Shown one piece after another: positions 34,450 to 51,761 of a stretch of 64,000 nucleotides of DNA (the first letter of the stretch is position 1; the number at the start of each line of letters is the position of its first letter). Source of the DNA: Sphingosinicella sp. BN140058 (GTDB lineage Bacteria; Pseudomonadota; Alphaproteobacteria; Sphingomonadales; Sphingomonadaceae); NCBI RefSeq assembly GCF_004135585.1, contig NZ_CP035501.1, positions 4,039,501 through 4,103,500 of the forward strand, in the 5' to 3' direction. Made by a program: the position numbers and the translations under genes. A model generated the notes under the pieces. The model was not told the origin of the DNA. It did not search any database and saw nothing but the letters and a program-made list of their open reading frames with translations.

Positions 34450-35741
34450 GCTTCATTCTCCGGCAATGCGGATTCGGTGGCGAGCACCGGCCAGCGGCGG
34501 GCATCGGCCTGCTGTTCGCGTTCCGGCGCGCGGCCCCATTGCGACGGCGGCACGATCGGAACGGTCAGGCAGAGGCTGGACGCGGGCAGCACGTCGCCCC
34601 AGTCCTGGATCAGCTTCTTGTAGGCCTTGCCGACGTTGCGGATGTTGCGATCGAGGTCGAACAGGCCGAGCGGATTGACGTTGCCGTTCTGCTCGCGCAG
34701 CGCCGTGTCCCAGTCCACCTGATCGGTCAGCGAATACCAGGTGAAGCCGACGGTCGGGATGCCGACGTTGCGGATCCTGAGCACGTTGGCCCATTCCTTC
34801 CACAGCCAGTGAACCGCCTCGTCGCCCTTCGGCCCTTCCTTCAGATTGGTCTCGGTGTGCATCACCGGCAGATTGTAGCGGTTGTAATATTGGCGGGTGA
34901 TCTCGCTGTAGCCGAACACTTCGCCGCTCGCCTCGGTATGGCCGTCGGCAAACACGCGATGCTCGTTGGTCCAGTAATAATCGTTGCCGAGGATGCAATG
35001 CTGCTTCAACCGCTGGCCGAGGAAGAAGTGATATTCCTCCCGCGTCATGCCGCAGTCCATCAGGAACTCGTACATCTCGCTGTCGACTCGGCGGCCGTAA
35101 TTGAGGTCGAGGGTCAGGAAGCGTTTCGAATTCATGATCTCGGCCGGGCCGATCGCGGCCGGACTGTCGGCGTGGAAATATTCCGAGCTCTCCGACTGGA
35201 TGAAGATCGCATCGGTGCGGCGCTTCAAGATCTCGATCATGGCGAGGACATTCGCCTTGACGATGTGCTTGAGCGCGGTGACGAACGATCGATCGTCTGT
35301 CGCCTGTTCGTTCCACCAGCCATATTTGGCCGAGAAGACCGCGCAGATGAACATCTCGTTGACGGGGGTGTAGAGCTGCACCCACGGATAACGATCCGCG
35401 AACGCGCCGGCATAGGTCGCGAAGAGCTGCGGGAAATCGGGGTTCTGGAAATTGCCGATCCAGTCGGGCAGGCCGAAATGGCAAAGGTCGACGATCGGCG
35501 TGATGTTGCGGCGCTTCAAATCGGCGAAGGTCAGATCGGAGAATTCCCAGTCGTAGTGGCCGGGCGCCAGGAAGGTGCGGTGGATCGGCGGCCCGTAGCG
35601 CAAATAGTGGATGCCGATCTCCTCGACGCAGTCGAAATCGGTCCGCCAATGGCGATAGTGGCCGCACACCTCCATCTGGTCGACCCGCGTCCGGCCGTTG
35701 TTGATCGTCGGGATGGAGTTCTCGATCCCGGTTGCGAACAT
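34446..35741 (-). CDS. Family 1 glycoside hydrolase-like protein (beta-glycosidase)
   Basis: The (beta-alpha)8 glycosidase has the family-1 order of motifs: FMFATGIENSIPTI, LRYGPPIHRTFLAPG, VDLCHFGLPDWIG, the acid/base Glu in YTPVNEMFICAVF (NE pair) and a nucleophile-type Glu in LPVMHTETN. It probably releases galactose or glucose from a beta-glycoside in the cytoplasm, supplying the galactose catabolic genes beside it; specificity is inference. The ATG used gives a conserved N-terminus and leaves about 220 bases for divergent promoters; in-frame ATGs at 35918 and 35927 would add about 60 residues of low complexity. A GGGAGGAA lies 17 bases upstream of the chosen start, so the exact start is uncertain. 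Confidence 0.82.
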   Translation of the reverse strand: MFATGIENSIPTINNGRTRVDQMEVCGHYRHWRTDFDCVEEIGIHYLRYGPPIHRTFLAPGHYDWEFSDLTFADLKRRNITPIVDLCHFGLPDWIGNFQNPDFPQLFATYAGAFADRYPWVQLYTPVNEMFICAVFSAKYGWWNEQATDDRSFVTALKHIVKANVLAMIEILKRRTDAIFIQSESSEYFHADSPAAIGPAEIMNSKRFLTLDLNYGRRVDSEMYEFLMDCGMTREEYHFFLGQRLKQHCILGNDYYWTNEHRVFADGHTEASGEVFGYSEITRQYYNRYNLPVMHTETNLKEGPKGDEAVHWLWKEWANVLRIRNVGIPTVGFTWYSLTDQVDWDTALREQNGNVNPLGLFDLDRNIRNVGKAYKKLIQDWGDVLPASSLCLTVPIVPPSQWGRAPEREQQADARRWPVLATESALPENEA

Positions 35742-35960
35742 GAAGTTGGCGATGGATTCCTCCCTGGCCTTGATGTCGGTGCCTGCCGGTAACGATGGCG
35801 TGGCACCGCGGCTAGCGCCACGGCGCCGGCTCGCACCTAAAAAGGGCGGGCCGCCGGAAAGTTGCACGGTGCGGCGATCGGAGGCGCTCGGCTTGTCGCT
35901 CGGGCAGGATGGTGTCATCCTCTCCATGTCTTTGGAGCCGGACACGTCACGGAGAAGCCG

Positions 35961-37256
35961 ATGCCGGGTGTGCAGGGAGAGAGCGAGACCTCGCCGGCTG
36001 CCGGCACGGTCGTCGACGATCGAAGGGCCTATGTCCTGGAGCGCACCAGCAGCGAGGTTCATCTCCTGCTCGACAATCTTTCGGCGAGCCCCGAGATCAG
36101 CATCTCGGCACTCGCCGCTGCCCACCCCCCGACGGGCCTCGACACGGACTGGCTCGATCAGGTCTGCCGCATCACCTGGCCGCCCGAGGCCCGCAGCGGC
36201 AGCGCCGGCCAGGCGGAGCAGGCAGCCCTTCTGATCCGGGCCAAGGACTATCTCAACAGCCTCGCCAAGCCGGCGAGCGGCGCCACCATCGCCTTCACCC
36301 TGATGGTTACGCAGGACGAAGACGCAGGTCAGCCCGGGCTGCTCGGCGGCGTGTTCGGCGCGCCCGGGGCGGCGAGCCATTCGCGCAGTTCGCTCGCCCG
36401 CGAAGCCTATCCGGACCTTCAGCAAAAGGCGCGGGAGTTCCGCGCCTGGATGCGGACCATGGGCTTCGTCCTGGTGCTGATCCTGGCGCTGACCTGCCTA
36501 CTGTCCTGGTATGCGGCGCTCGGCAATGCCGCGCTCGCCGACATGGCGACCGCGGATCGCGCGGTGCAGGCCGCCGAGCTCAGGGTCAGCAGCGCCGGCG
36601 CCTCGGTCTCGCAGCGCGGCGCTGGTGCCGCCCCGGCGCCGGTCGACTGCGCTCGCGCCGCCGCCCGTACCGAGCGGAACGGCGCGCTTGCCGAAGCCTG
36701 CATGGCACTGATCGATGCGCGCCGGGTGCGCAGCCAGGCGCGGCAGGGCCTCGACACCTGGGCGCTGTTCTGGGGCAACGAGACCACCGCCCGCTGGACG
36801 CTCAACACCCTCGCCACCGCCGTGCTGCCGGTCTTCTACGGGCTGATCGGCGCCGCCGCCGCGATCGTCCGCTCGCTGTCGCGCAAGATGAAGGGCAGCC
36901 TGCTCAGCCCGCGCGACCGCCAGCTGTCGCTGCAGCAGCTCGCCCTCGGCGCCGTCCTCGGCGCCTGTATCGGCCTGTTCATCGCCGGACCCAACGACGA
37001 GGGCGGCACAGACCTCGCTCTGCTCGGGCCGGTCGCGCTGTCGAGCTCGGCGATCTCGTTCGTCGCCGGCTTCGGGGTCGAGGCGGTGTTCAATGCGCTC
37101 GAGGCGCTGATCGGGCGCATCTTCAACGTCGCACCGTTGGGGGTGGCGCCGGCAGCCCCCGTGGCTGCGATCCCGGTCAATACCGATGTCCCGGTCGCGG
37201 CCGCCACGCCGGTGGTCCGCACCGCCGCGCCGTCGCCTCCGCCCGCCGCCCGTTAG
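35961..37256 (+). CDS. Unknown multi-pass membrane protein in the galactose module
   Basis: I do not recognise this family. The 431-residue protein has a soluble N-terminal region of about 165 residues (acidic, helical), one membrane helix (GFVLVLILALTCLLSWYA), an extracytoplasmic loop of about 100 residues with two cysteines, and then three further hydrophobic segments (LNTLATAVLPVFYGLIGAAA, LALGAVLGACIGLFIAG, LGPVALSSSAISFVAGFGVE), ending in a proline/alanine tail. It starts at an ATG with GGAG at the right distance. It is the first gene of the unit followed by dgoK, dgoA and the dehydrogenase, 68 bases before dgoK, but no sequence feature suggests a transporter. Confidence 0.8.
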   Translation: MPGVQGESETSPAAGTVVDDRRAYVLERTSSEVHLLLDNLSASPEISISALAAAHPPTGLDTDWLDQVCRITWPPEARSGSAGQAEQAALLIRAKDYLNSLAKPASGATIAFTLMVTQDEDAGQPGLLGGVFGAPGAASHSRSSLAREAYPDLQQKAREFRAWMRTMGFVLVLILALTCLLSWYAALGNAALADMATADRAVQAAELRVSSAGASVSQRGAGAAPAPVDCARAAARTERNGALAEACMALIDARRVRSQARQGLDTWALFWGNETTARWTLNTLATAVLPVFYGLIGAAAAIVRSLSRKMKGSLLSPRDRQLSLQQLALGAVLGACIGLFIAGPNDEGGTDLALLGPVALSSSAISFVAGFGVEAVFNALEALIGRIFNVAPLGVAPAAPVAAIPVNTDVPVAAATPVVRTAAPSPPPAAR

Positions 37257-37324
37257 CCGCTTTCGCGCTTGCCTTGCGACGCTTTCGACGCTTCAGCGTT
37301 GGACGGCTGATCGAAAGGGAATGG

Positions 37325-38212
37325 ATGCGCTGGGCTGAGAACTTCATCGCCGTCGATTGGGGAACGACCAACCGCCGCGGCTATCGTGTCGGCCCGGGCG
37401 GCACGCTCGAGGACGAGATGGAGGATGATCTCGGCATCCTCTCCGTCGAGGCCGGCGGCTTCGACGCTGCGGTGGCGCAACTGCGGGAGCGGCTTGGCGA
37501 TCTGCCGATGCTGATGGCCGGGATGATCGGTTCCAATCGCGGCTGGGTGGAGGCGCCCTATGTGCCGTGTCCGGCCGGGCTGCCGGAGCTCGCGCGGAAC
37601 TTGCAATGGGTCGAGCCCGGCCGCACCGCGATCGTTCCGGGCGTCTGCTTCTCCGACGGGGACGAAGCCGACGTGATGCGCGGCGAGGAGGTCCAGATCC
37701 TCGGCGCCTATGCCGAAGGGCTGGTACCGGCGGACGCGATCGTCTGCCATCCGGGAACCCACAACAAATGGATCCGGCTCGAGGATGGCCGGATCCGCAC
37801 CTTTCGAACGGTGATGACCGGCGAGCTGTTCAACCTGCTCAAAGGCAATTCCATTCTCGCCGATCTGTTGGCCCTGCCCGCCGGCATCAATCCGGCGTTC
37901 GAGGCGGGCGTTCGCCGTGGCCTCGACACCCCGCACATCACCGCCGAGCTGTTCTCGGTCCGCGCCCGCGTCCTGCTCGGCAAAGCGGCGCGCGAGGATG
38001 CCGCCTCCTTCACCAGCGGGCTGTTGATCGGCGCCGACGTCCGCGCCGGCCTGGCGCTGGCGGAACAGGCGGAGGTGGTTGCGATGGGCCGGCCCGAGCT
38101 TACCTCTCTGTTCGCGGCCGCGCTCCGCATCGCCGGGCGAACGGCGCGCGAAGTCGACGGCGAAACGGCGTTCCTGGGCGGTGCGCGGCATCTTGCGGAG
38201 CTTGTACAATGA
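37325..38212 (+). CDS. dgoK: 2-dehydro-3-deoxygalactonokinase
   Basis: The 295-residue kinase begins with the ASKHA-like phosphate loop FIAVDWGTTNRRGYRV and shows the DgoK blocks MAGMIGSNRGWVEAPYV, VCHPGTHNKWI and TVMTGELFNLL. It phosphorylates 2-keto-3-deoxygalactonate with ATP to KDPGal. The stop codon overlaps the next ATG by four bases. The start chosen is the ATG following GGGAATGG and fits the family N-terminus. Confidence 0.93.
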   Translation: MRWAENFIAVDWGTTNRRGYRVGPGGTLEDEMEDDLGILSVEAGGFDAAVAQLRERLGDLPMLMAGMIGSNRGWVEAPYVPCPAGLPELARNLQWVEPGRTAIVPGVCFSDGDEADVMRGEEVQILGAYAEGLVPADAIVCHPGTHNKWIRLEDGRIRTFRTVMTGELFNLLKGNSILADLLALPAGINPAFEAGVRRGLDTPHITAELFSVRARVLLGKAAREDAASFTSGLLIGADVRAGLALAEQAEVVAMGRPELTSLFAAALRIAGRTAREVDGETAFLGGARHLAELVQ

Positions 38213-38841
38213 CGACTGCACTCGATCTTCTGAAGGCGAAGCTTGCCGAGAGCCCGCTGATCGCGATCATCCGCGGGATCACTCCCGCCGACGCCGAGGC
38301 GGTCGGCGCGGCGATCTTCGAGGCGGGTATTCGGATCATCGAGGTACCGCTCAACTCGCCCGATCCGTTCGCCAGCATCGAACGGCTGGTCAGGCTGCTC
38401 GGCGACGACGCCGTAATCGGCGCGGGAACGGTGCTCGATCCTGAGGACGTGCGCCGGGTGCACGCGATCGGCGGCCGGGTGATCGTCTCGCCCAACACCT
38501 ACGCGCCGGTGATCGAGGCGTCGGCAGAGGCCGGCCTCATCTCGCTTCCCGGCTATTTCACCCCATCCGAGGCGTTCGAGGCGGTCCGCGCCGGCGCGAC
38601 CGGGCTCAAGCTGTTCCCGGCCGAAGCGGCGACACCGGCCGTGATCAAGGCGCACAAGGCGGTATTGCCCAAGCATGTGCCCGTGCTCGCCGTCGGCGGT
38701 GTCGGTCCCGACACCATGCGACCTTGGGTCGACGCCGGGGCGGAAGGCTTCGGGCTCGGCTCCGGCCTCTACAAGCCCGGCCAGTCCGCCGCCGAGACCG
38801 CCGACAAGGCGCGCGCCTATGTCGCCGGAGCGCGGGGCTGA
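38209..38841 (+). CDS. dgoA: 2-dehydro-3-deoxy-6-phosphogalactonate aldolase
   Basis: The 210-residue class-I aldolase of the KDPG/KDPGal family shows the catalytic Glu in IRIIEVPLNSPDPFASI, the Schiff-base Lys in GATGLKLFPAEAATP and the phosphate-binding end VGGVGPDTM...GFGLGSGLYKPG. It splits KDPGal into pyruvate and glyceraldehyde 3-phosphate. The NSPDPFASI stretch is that of galactonate-pathway enzymes. It overlaps dgoK by four bases and the dehydrogenase by one. Confidence 0.94.
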   Translation: MTTALDLLKAKLAESPLIAIIRGITPADAEAVGAAIFEAGIRIIEVPLNSPDPFASIERLVRLLGDDAVIGAGTVLDPEDVRRVHAIGGRVIVSPNTYAPVIEASAEAGLISLPGYFTPSEAFEAVRAGATGLKLFPAEAATPAVIKAHKAVLPKHVPVLAVGGVGPDTMRPWVDAGAEGFGLGSGLYKPGQSAAETADKARAYVAGARG

Positions 38842-39773
38842 TGGCGCCGATCCGAATCGCCATCGTCGGCTACGGCAAGATCGCCCAGGACCAGCACGTT
38901 CCCTCGATCGCTGCCAATGGTAGCTTCGAGCTGGTCGCAACGGTCAGCCGCTCGTCGGGGGCGCCGGAGGGCGTCGCCTGCTTCGGCAGCGTGGAGGACC
39001 TGCTCGCGTCCGGCCCCAAAGTCGATGCCGTGGCGATCTGCACGCCGCCCTCTGTGCGCTACGACATTGCCCGCACCTGCCTCGATGCGGGTCTGCACAG
39101 CCTGCTCGAAAAGCCGCCCGGCGTTACCCTTGGCGAGTGCGAGGAGCTGGTCCGTATCGCAGCTGCGAAGGGCGTCAGCCTGTTCACGACATGGCATGCC
39201 CAGTACAATCCTGCAGTGGAAGCGGCGGCCGAGCGGCTCGCGGGCAAGACGATCGACGCGATGCGCATCGTCTGGCGCGAGGACGTGCGGGAATGGCATC
39301 CCGGCCAGCAATGGATCTGGGCGCCGGGCGGCTTCGGCGTGTTCGATCCCGGCATCAACGCGCTGTCCATCGCCAGCAAGATCTTTCCCGGCACTTTGAT
39401 CCTGCGCGGGGCCGAATTGCTGTTCCCGGCCAATCGCGACACGCCGATCGCGGCCAGGCTCGACCTGACCAGTCCGGCCGCGACCGGCGCGGTCACCGCC
39501 GAGTTCGACTGGCGGCACAGCGGCGGCGAGGCCTGGAACATCGAGGTCGAGGCGGCCGGCGAGATGCTGTTGCTCAGCGAGGGCGGCTCCCATCTCAGCG
39601 TCGGCGGCCAGGAGCTGGTCGCCCCCGGCCACGGTGAATATCCCGGCATCTACGCCCATTTCGCCGAGCTGGTCGCCGGCGCCAAAAGCCATGTCGATCT
39701 CGCCCCCTTGCGTCTCACCGCCGACGCCTTCCTGCTGGGTAAGCGGATCGAGGTGGAGGCGTTCGAGGACTGA
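38841..39773 (+). CDS. D-galactose 1-dehydrogenase, Gfo/Idh/MocA family
   Basis: The 310-residue enzyme has an N-terminal Rossmann motif IAIVGYGKIAQDQHVPSI, the Gfo/Idh/MocA block LLEKPPGVTLGECEELV with the EKP lysine, and the C-terminal alpha/beta domain WREDVREWHPGQQWIWAPGG. This layout resembles the NAD(P)-dependent galactose dehydrogenase of pseudomonads. It would oxidise D-galactose to galactonolactone, the first step of the De Ley-Doudoroff route. Its ATG overlaps the dgoA stop. The galactonolactonase is not encoded next to it. Confidence 0.88.
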   Translation: MAPIRIAIVGYGKIAQDQHVPSIAANGSFELVATVSRSSGAPEGVACFGSVEDLLASGPKVDAVAICTPPSVRYDIARTCLDAGLHSLLEKPPGVTLGECEELVRIAAAKGVSLFTTWHAQYNPAVEAAAERLAGKTIDAMRIVWREDVREWHPGQQWIWAPGGFGVFDPGINALSIASKIFPGTLILRGAELLFPANRDTPIAARLDLTSPAATGAVTAEFDWRHSGGEAWNIEVEAAGEMLLLSEGGSHLSVGGQELVAPGHGEYPGIYAHFAELVAGAKSHVDLAPLRLTADAFLLGKRIEVEAFED

Positions 39774-39811
39774 GGCTTTCGGTCCTGTCGCTGCGTCTTC
39801 AGCTCGGAAGG

Positions 39812-39917
39812 AGAGGGCTTCGGCAAGCTCAGCCCCAACGGGATGAGGGGGGCGGCGCGCCCGACTAAGGGCCTCGCTCCCATTGCCGTTCGGGCTGAGC
39901 CTGTCGAAGCCTTCTCT
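39812..39917. repeat. Inverted repeat pair, REP-like (copy 2)
   Basis: AGGGCTTCGGCAAGCTCAGC (about 39814-39833) and its inverted partner CGGGCTGAGCCTGTCGAAGC (39891-39910) are the same element as that at 31.8 kb, in opposite arrangement with a larger spacer of about 45 bases. It separates the convergent galactose dehydrogenase and glycosyltransferase genes. Confidence 0.85.
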
Positions 39918-39938
39918 TTCCTTATGCGCGAGACCCGC

Positions 39939-41102
39939 TCAGCGCGGCATCTTGCCGGCGGCGCGTTCGCGGACCACGCGGAGGTAGCCGTCGACCAGCG
40001 CCTGGTTGACCTCGTCCCAGCCGAAGCAGCGGCTGGCCTCGCAGCCGGCGCGGCCGGCTTCGCGGCGCGCGTCGGCATGGTCGCAATAGTAAGCGAGCGC
40101 CTGCGCGAAGGTTTCGATCTCTTCGGCGGGCACGAGACGGCCGGTGACGCCGTCCTCGACCAGGCTGGCGCTGCCGGTGGCGATTGCCGCGACCACGGGC
40201 AGGCCGGCCGCCATCGCCTCCAGGGTGACGTTGCCGAACGTCTCGGTCACCGAGGGATTGAACAGCATGTCCATCGACGCCACGGCGCGGCCGAGATCCG
40301 GCCCTTCCTGGAAGCCGGCGAACACCGCCGAGGGCAGGCGCTGGGCGAACCATTCGTCGGCCGGGCCCTTGCCGACGACCAGTACCTTGTGCCGGACGCC
40401 GCGCGCGGTCAGCTGGTCGATCGTGTCGGAGAAGACATCCAGGCCCTTTTCCATCACCAGCCGGCCGACGAAGCCGATCACCGGCATGTCGTCCTCGATG
40501 CCGAAGCCGCGCCGCCAGTCTAGATCGCGCCGGCCCGGGTTGAACACGGCGCGATCGATGCCGCGGGTCCAAATGCCGACATTGTAGTTCATCCGCTGCT
40601 GGAGCAGCAATTGCGCCATCGAGTCGGAGGGCGCGAAGATCGCGTCGCAGCGCCGGTAGAAGCGGCGCAGCATGGCCTCGATCACCGGCTCGACGAAGCC
40701 GAAGCCGTAATAACGGGCATAAGTCTCGAAGCGGGTGTGGACCGAGGCGACGGCGGGCCTGCCGAGCCGGCGCGCGAACCTGACTGCATCGTGGCCGAGC
40801 ATGTCGGGGCTGGCGACGTGGAAGATGTTGGGCGCGAACGCCTCGATGTCGCGCTTGACCCGGCGCGGGATCGGCAGGGGGAAGCGATATTCGGGCCGTC
40901 CGGGAATGGCGAAGGAGGGGATCGAGACGAGGTCGCCCATCGGCGGCAGCGCCGGCTCGGCCACCGTCGGCGAATAGATCCGCACCGCGACACCCTGGCG
41001 CAGCAGATATTCGACCAGCCTGTTGAGCGCCTGGTTGGCGCCGTCGCGCACGTAATTGTAGTTGCCGCTGAACAGGGCAATGCGAAGGCCGGTCACGTCC
41101 AT
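39939..41102 (-). CDS. Glycosyltransferase, GT4 family
   Basis: The 387-residue GT-B enzyme has an N-terminal acceptor domain (LRIALFSGNYNYVRDGANQA) and a C-terminal nucleotide-sugar domain with GFVGRLVMEKGLDVF and the EX7E pair in ETFGNVTLEAMAAGLPVV, as in retaining GT4 mannosyl/glucosyltransferases. It probably adds a sugar from GDP-Man or UDP-Glc to a lipid or polysaccharide acceptor at the inner face of the membrane; sphingomonad glycosphingolipids are one candidate. No other glycan genes are adjacent. Single gene unit. Confidence 0.88.
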   Translation of the reverse strand: MDVTGLRIALFSGNYNYVRDGANQALNRLVEYLLRQGVAVRIYSPTVAEPALPPMGDLVSIPSFAIPGRPEYRFPLPIPRRVKRDIEAFAPNIFHVASPDMLGHDAVRFARRLGRPAVASVHTRFETYARYYGFGFVEPVIEAMLRRFYRRCDAIFAPSDSMAQLLLQQRMNYNVGIWTRGIDRAVFNPGRRDLDWRRGFGIEDDMPVIGFVGRLVMEKGLDVFSDTIDQLTARGVRHKVLVVGKGPADEWFAQRLPSAVFAGFQEGPDLGRAVASMDMLFNPSVTETFGNVTLEAMAAGLPVVAAIATGSASLVEDGVTGRLVPAEEIETFAQALAYYCDHADARREAGRAGCEASRCFGWDEVNQALVDGYLRVVRERAAGKMPR

Positions 41103-41178
41103 TGCGGCGCGAATAGCCGCTTATGCGGGGGAGGGGAACCGCTTGGGGGCGGATCCGCCCAACCCTCATGGCGTGCGC

Positions 41179-41361
41179 TTAGTGGGTCTCGGAGCCCCCT
41201 CCACCGTCTTGCAGGCGGTCCCCCTCCCGGCGTGCGGGGAGGACCTCTGAGCCGTCCTGGACCCTCGGCGCGCGGCGGCCGCGGTCGAGCTTGATGCGGA
41301 TGCGGGCGACGGCGGGCAGGATCATCAGGGCCAGGATGAACAGGGCAATCGCAATCTTCAT
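41179..41361 (-). CDS. Possible small membrane protein (60 residues)
   Basis: A short frame with one hydrophobic helix (IAIALFILALMILPAVA) followed by a basic, charged tail. The tail lies within a palindromic repeat, which speaks against a conserved C-terminus. No strong ribosome-binding site sits close to the start; a GGGAG occurs about 20 bases upstream. It could be a real small protein, but support is limited. Confidence 0.35.
   Translation of the reverse strand: MKIAIALFILALMILPAVARIRIKLDRGRRAPRVQDGSEVLPARREGDRLQDGGGGSETH
41195..41242. repeat. GC-rich palindromic repeat, CTCCCC type
   Basis: Two small stems, ACCG/CGGT and CCTCCC/GGGAGG, occur in a row in a stretch beginning CCCCCTCCACCGTCTTGCAG. 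It is of the same style as the elements in the hisD-hisC linker and between rpoB and rpoC. Confidence 0.5.
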
Positions 41362-41431
41362 GGCAGTAAAATCCAGCTAACTCCCCTGACGATAGGGCTT
41401 TGACTTCATGGGAGGCGGGGCGCCCCAAAGG

Positions 41432-41466
41432 AAAGGCCCCGCCGGATCGCTCCGACGGGGCCTTTT
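41432..41466 (-). terminator. rpoC terminator
   Basis: AAAGGCCCCG pairs exactly with CGGGGCCTTT around a 14-base loop, 24 bases beyond the rpoC stop. On the minus strand the stem is followed by TTTCCTTT; on the plus strand by TTTTCTC. It should end the rpoBC transcript and can work in both directions. Confidence 0.85.
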
Positions 41467-41489
41467 CTCATTCTGCGACGACGCGCGCC

Positions 41490-45924
<4,435 letters not shown>

Positions 45925-45928
45925 AGAA

Positions 45929-50086
<4,158 letters not shown>

Positions 50087-50260
50087 GGAGGTTTTTCTCG
50101 CCTTCGCCGTCAGAATTGGGCGCGCCTGAAGACGCAAAAAGCCGCGAGTCCCTCTGACCGGAGACCGCAGCTTCAGCGTCCTGAATTCCCCATCGGCTCA
50201 ATGCGTTGAACACGCTGCGCGACGGCGTGTCCTGTTCCGATGCCTATGGGGTGTGACGGC

Positions 50261-50289
50261 TATTTAGGGACGCGGACCGGCGATGTAAA
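50261..50289 (-). promoter_or_regulatory. Candidate promoter for rpoBC
   Basis: Read toward rpoB, TTTACA (-35) and TAAATA (-10) are 17 bases apart, about 175 bases upstream of the rpoB ATG. The match to the -10 consensus is moderate. Because no upstream ribosomal protein operon exists here, a dedicated promoter in this area is required. Confidence 0.45.
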
Positions 50290-51761
50290 GCCCTGGTTAC
50301 GGGGATTTACGGAGGCTCGGCGCGCGAGCCGTCACAGTGCGCCGAAAGGGTCCTGGGGCGGGGAAGCGATCGGGACCGCATCCGGCACCATCCTCACGCC
50401 GCGATCCCGCCGCGCCGGAGCTTTGTGACGATCGACGGGGGCCGCGGCGATCCCGGCGGAGACCGGTCCGAGCCGCCGCGCCGGAGCGCGCCACCGGGTC
50501 TCGGTGCTGACATCAGACCGGAAGCGGGACGAGGAAGAGCGGGCGTTTGTCACCAGGGGCGGGATCGCGCGCCGCCCGGGGAGCGCGCGCGGCGACGCCG
50601 TCGGTCGCGACTGGTGCGTGCGGCACATACCAGGGTCCTGATCCTCGGCTGAGACCACGTCGGACGCTCGCTCGTGGATGTCGGGCTCGCCTGGGCTGGA
50701 AACAGGCGAAATACAGGTGGAAGCCGGATCCGGGAGGAGCGGATCGGCGGCGAGCGGGGCGCTGCCCGCGTCCGAAAGAACAGGCGAAATACAGGCTGAC
50801 GGCGAACCGGGATCAGGCGCGCCGAGGACCGGAGGGGCGTGCCGGCGACCGAAAGAACAGGCGAAATACAGGCTGGCGCGCGGCAGGGGGGCGCAGACGT
50901 GGCAAAGGCTCCATGCCCGCCGGCGGTAAACGAGTCCGTTAAAACAGGTGAAATACAGGCTGGGGATGCTGCGGGGACCGGTTGCGCGCCTGCAATCGCC
51001 TGGGCGGCGCCTGCGCCGTTGGAGGCTTCGTCTGCTCGGCAGGGCGGAGGGGCGGGTTCGGGCGAACCAGAAGCGGCTTGCAGCAGCGATGCGCGGTGGT
51101 GCGAGAAACGCGGCGGGCCCGCCATGTGGCCGTGGTCACCGGACGGGATGGGCCGGGCTTCCACGCGTGTGGCGTGATCGTCCATGTCGTTCTCCTCTCG
51201 GGCGTGGGCATCGAGGCGAAAGCGATCGGCCATGAGGATGCTTGCTCCCGGCCCCTGTTCCCTGAACGTTCCTACCATGTCGGCCCACATGGAGGCAAGG
51301 GAAAGTTGCGAAAGGCGCAAGCTGCTCGATCTGAATGCAGAGTGCCGCGGCGACTTGGATCGGTAGCACCGCTCGGCTTCGCTTCGGCCCGGGCTGAAGA
51401 CCAGCGCCGACCCTTCAGCGAAAGAACGATGTCGGCGCACTGGCGCGTGCGATCCTTGCCGGCGCCGTGCGCCGCTAGGCCCGACACATCCGGCACGAAG
51501 AACAGGAAACGCCGCGAAGAGCACGAAGCGGCCGGAGGAGCCGGCCAGCCAAATGCGCGCCGGCGAATGAAGCGAGTTTCGATGCGGCGGCGCCGAATGC
51601 CCGCTTTGGCGCCGTTCGGGCAGGGAGGGCGACGCTTCCGGAACGGATCGTGCGACCTGCAAGTGGGGTGTGCGTGCTATGGCGCTCGGTGATGGTTTTG
51701 AGCCAGCCCGTTTCGACGAATAGCCCTCGAGTGAGCACAAGCGTAGCGAAAGGGCGTCGCA
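50290..51761. other. Gene-free region upstream of rpoB
   Basis: I find no convincing gene here. Open frames in this stretch are low-complexity Arg/Pro/Ala/Ser products of high GC, without ribosome-binding sites, domains or coherent hydrophobic patterns. The only structure seen is the degenerate tandem repeat at 50702-50961. The stretch may be eroded former coding DNA. Confidence 0.6.
50702..50961. repeat. Degenerate ~78-bp tandem repeat, four copies of an ACAGG core
   Basis: The core ACAGGCGAAATACAGGCT occurs exactly at 50780-50797 and 50857-50874, with variants at 50702-50719 (ends GTG) and 50944-50961 (T for C at position 6). Starts are 78, 77 and 87 bases apart. The spacers between copies 1-2 and 2-3 are clearly related, each with CCGGGA, a GGGCG/GCC/GCG stretch and ending CCGAAAGA. 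Each core holds two direct ACAGG half-sites 11 bases apart. Confidence 0.85.

Noticed and set aside
35742..35927. N-terminal extension of the GH1-like protein from ATG 35927
   Set aside because: The extra 60 residues are Ser/Arg/Gly/Pro-rich without signal peptide or domain, and would leave only 33 bases between divergent starts.
50702..50961. CRISPR array
   Set aside because: Repeats are short and imperfect, spacers are 60-69 bases and related to each other, and no cas gene is present.
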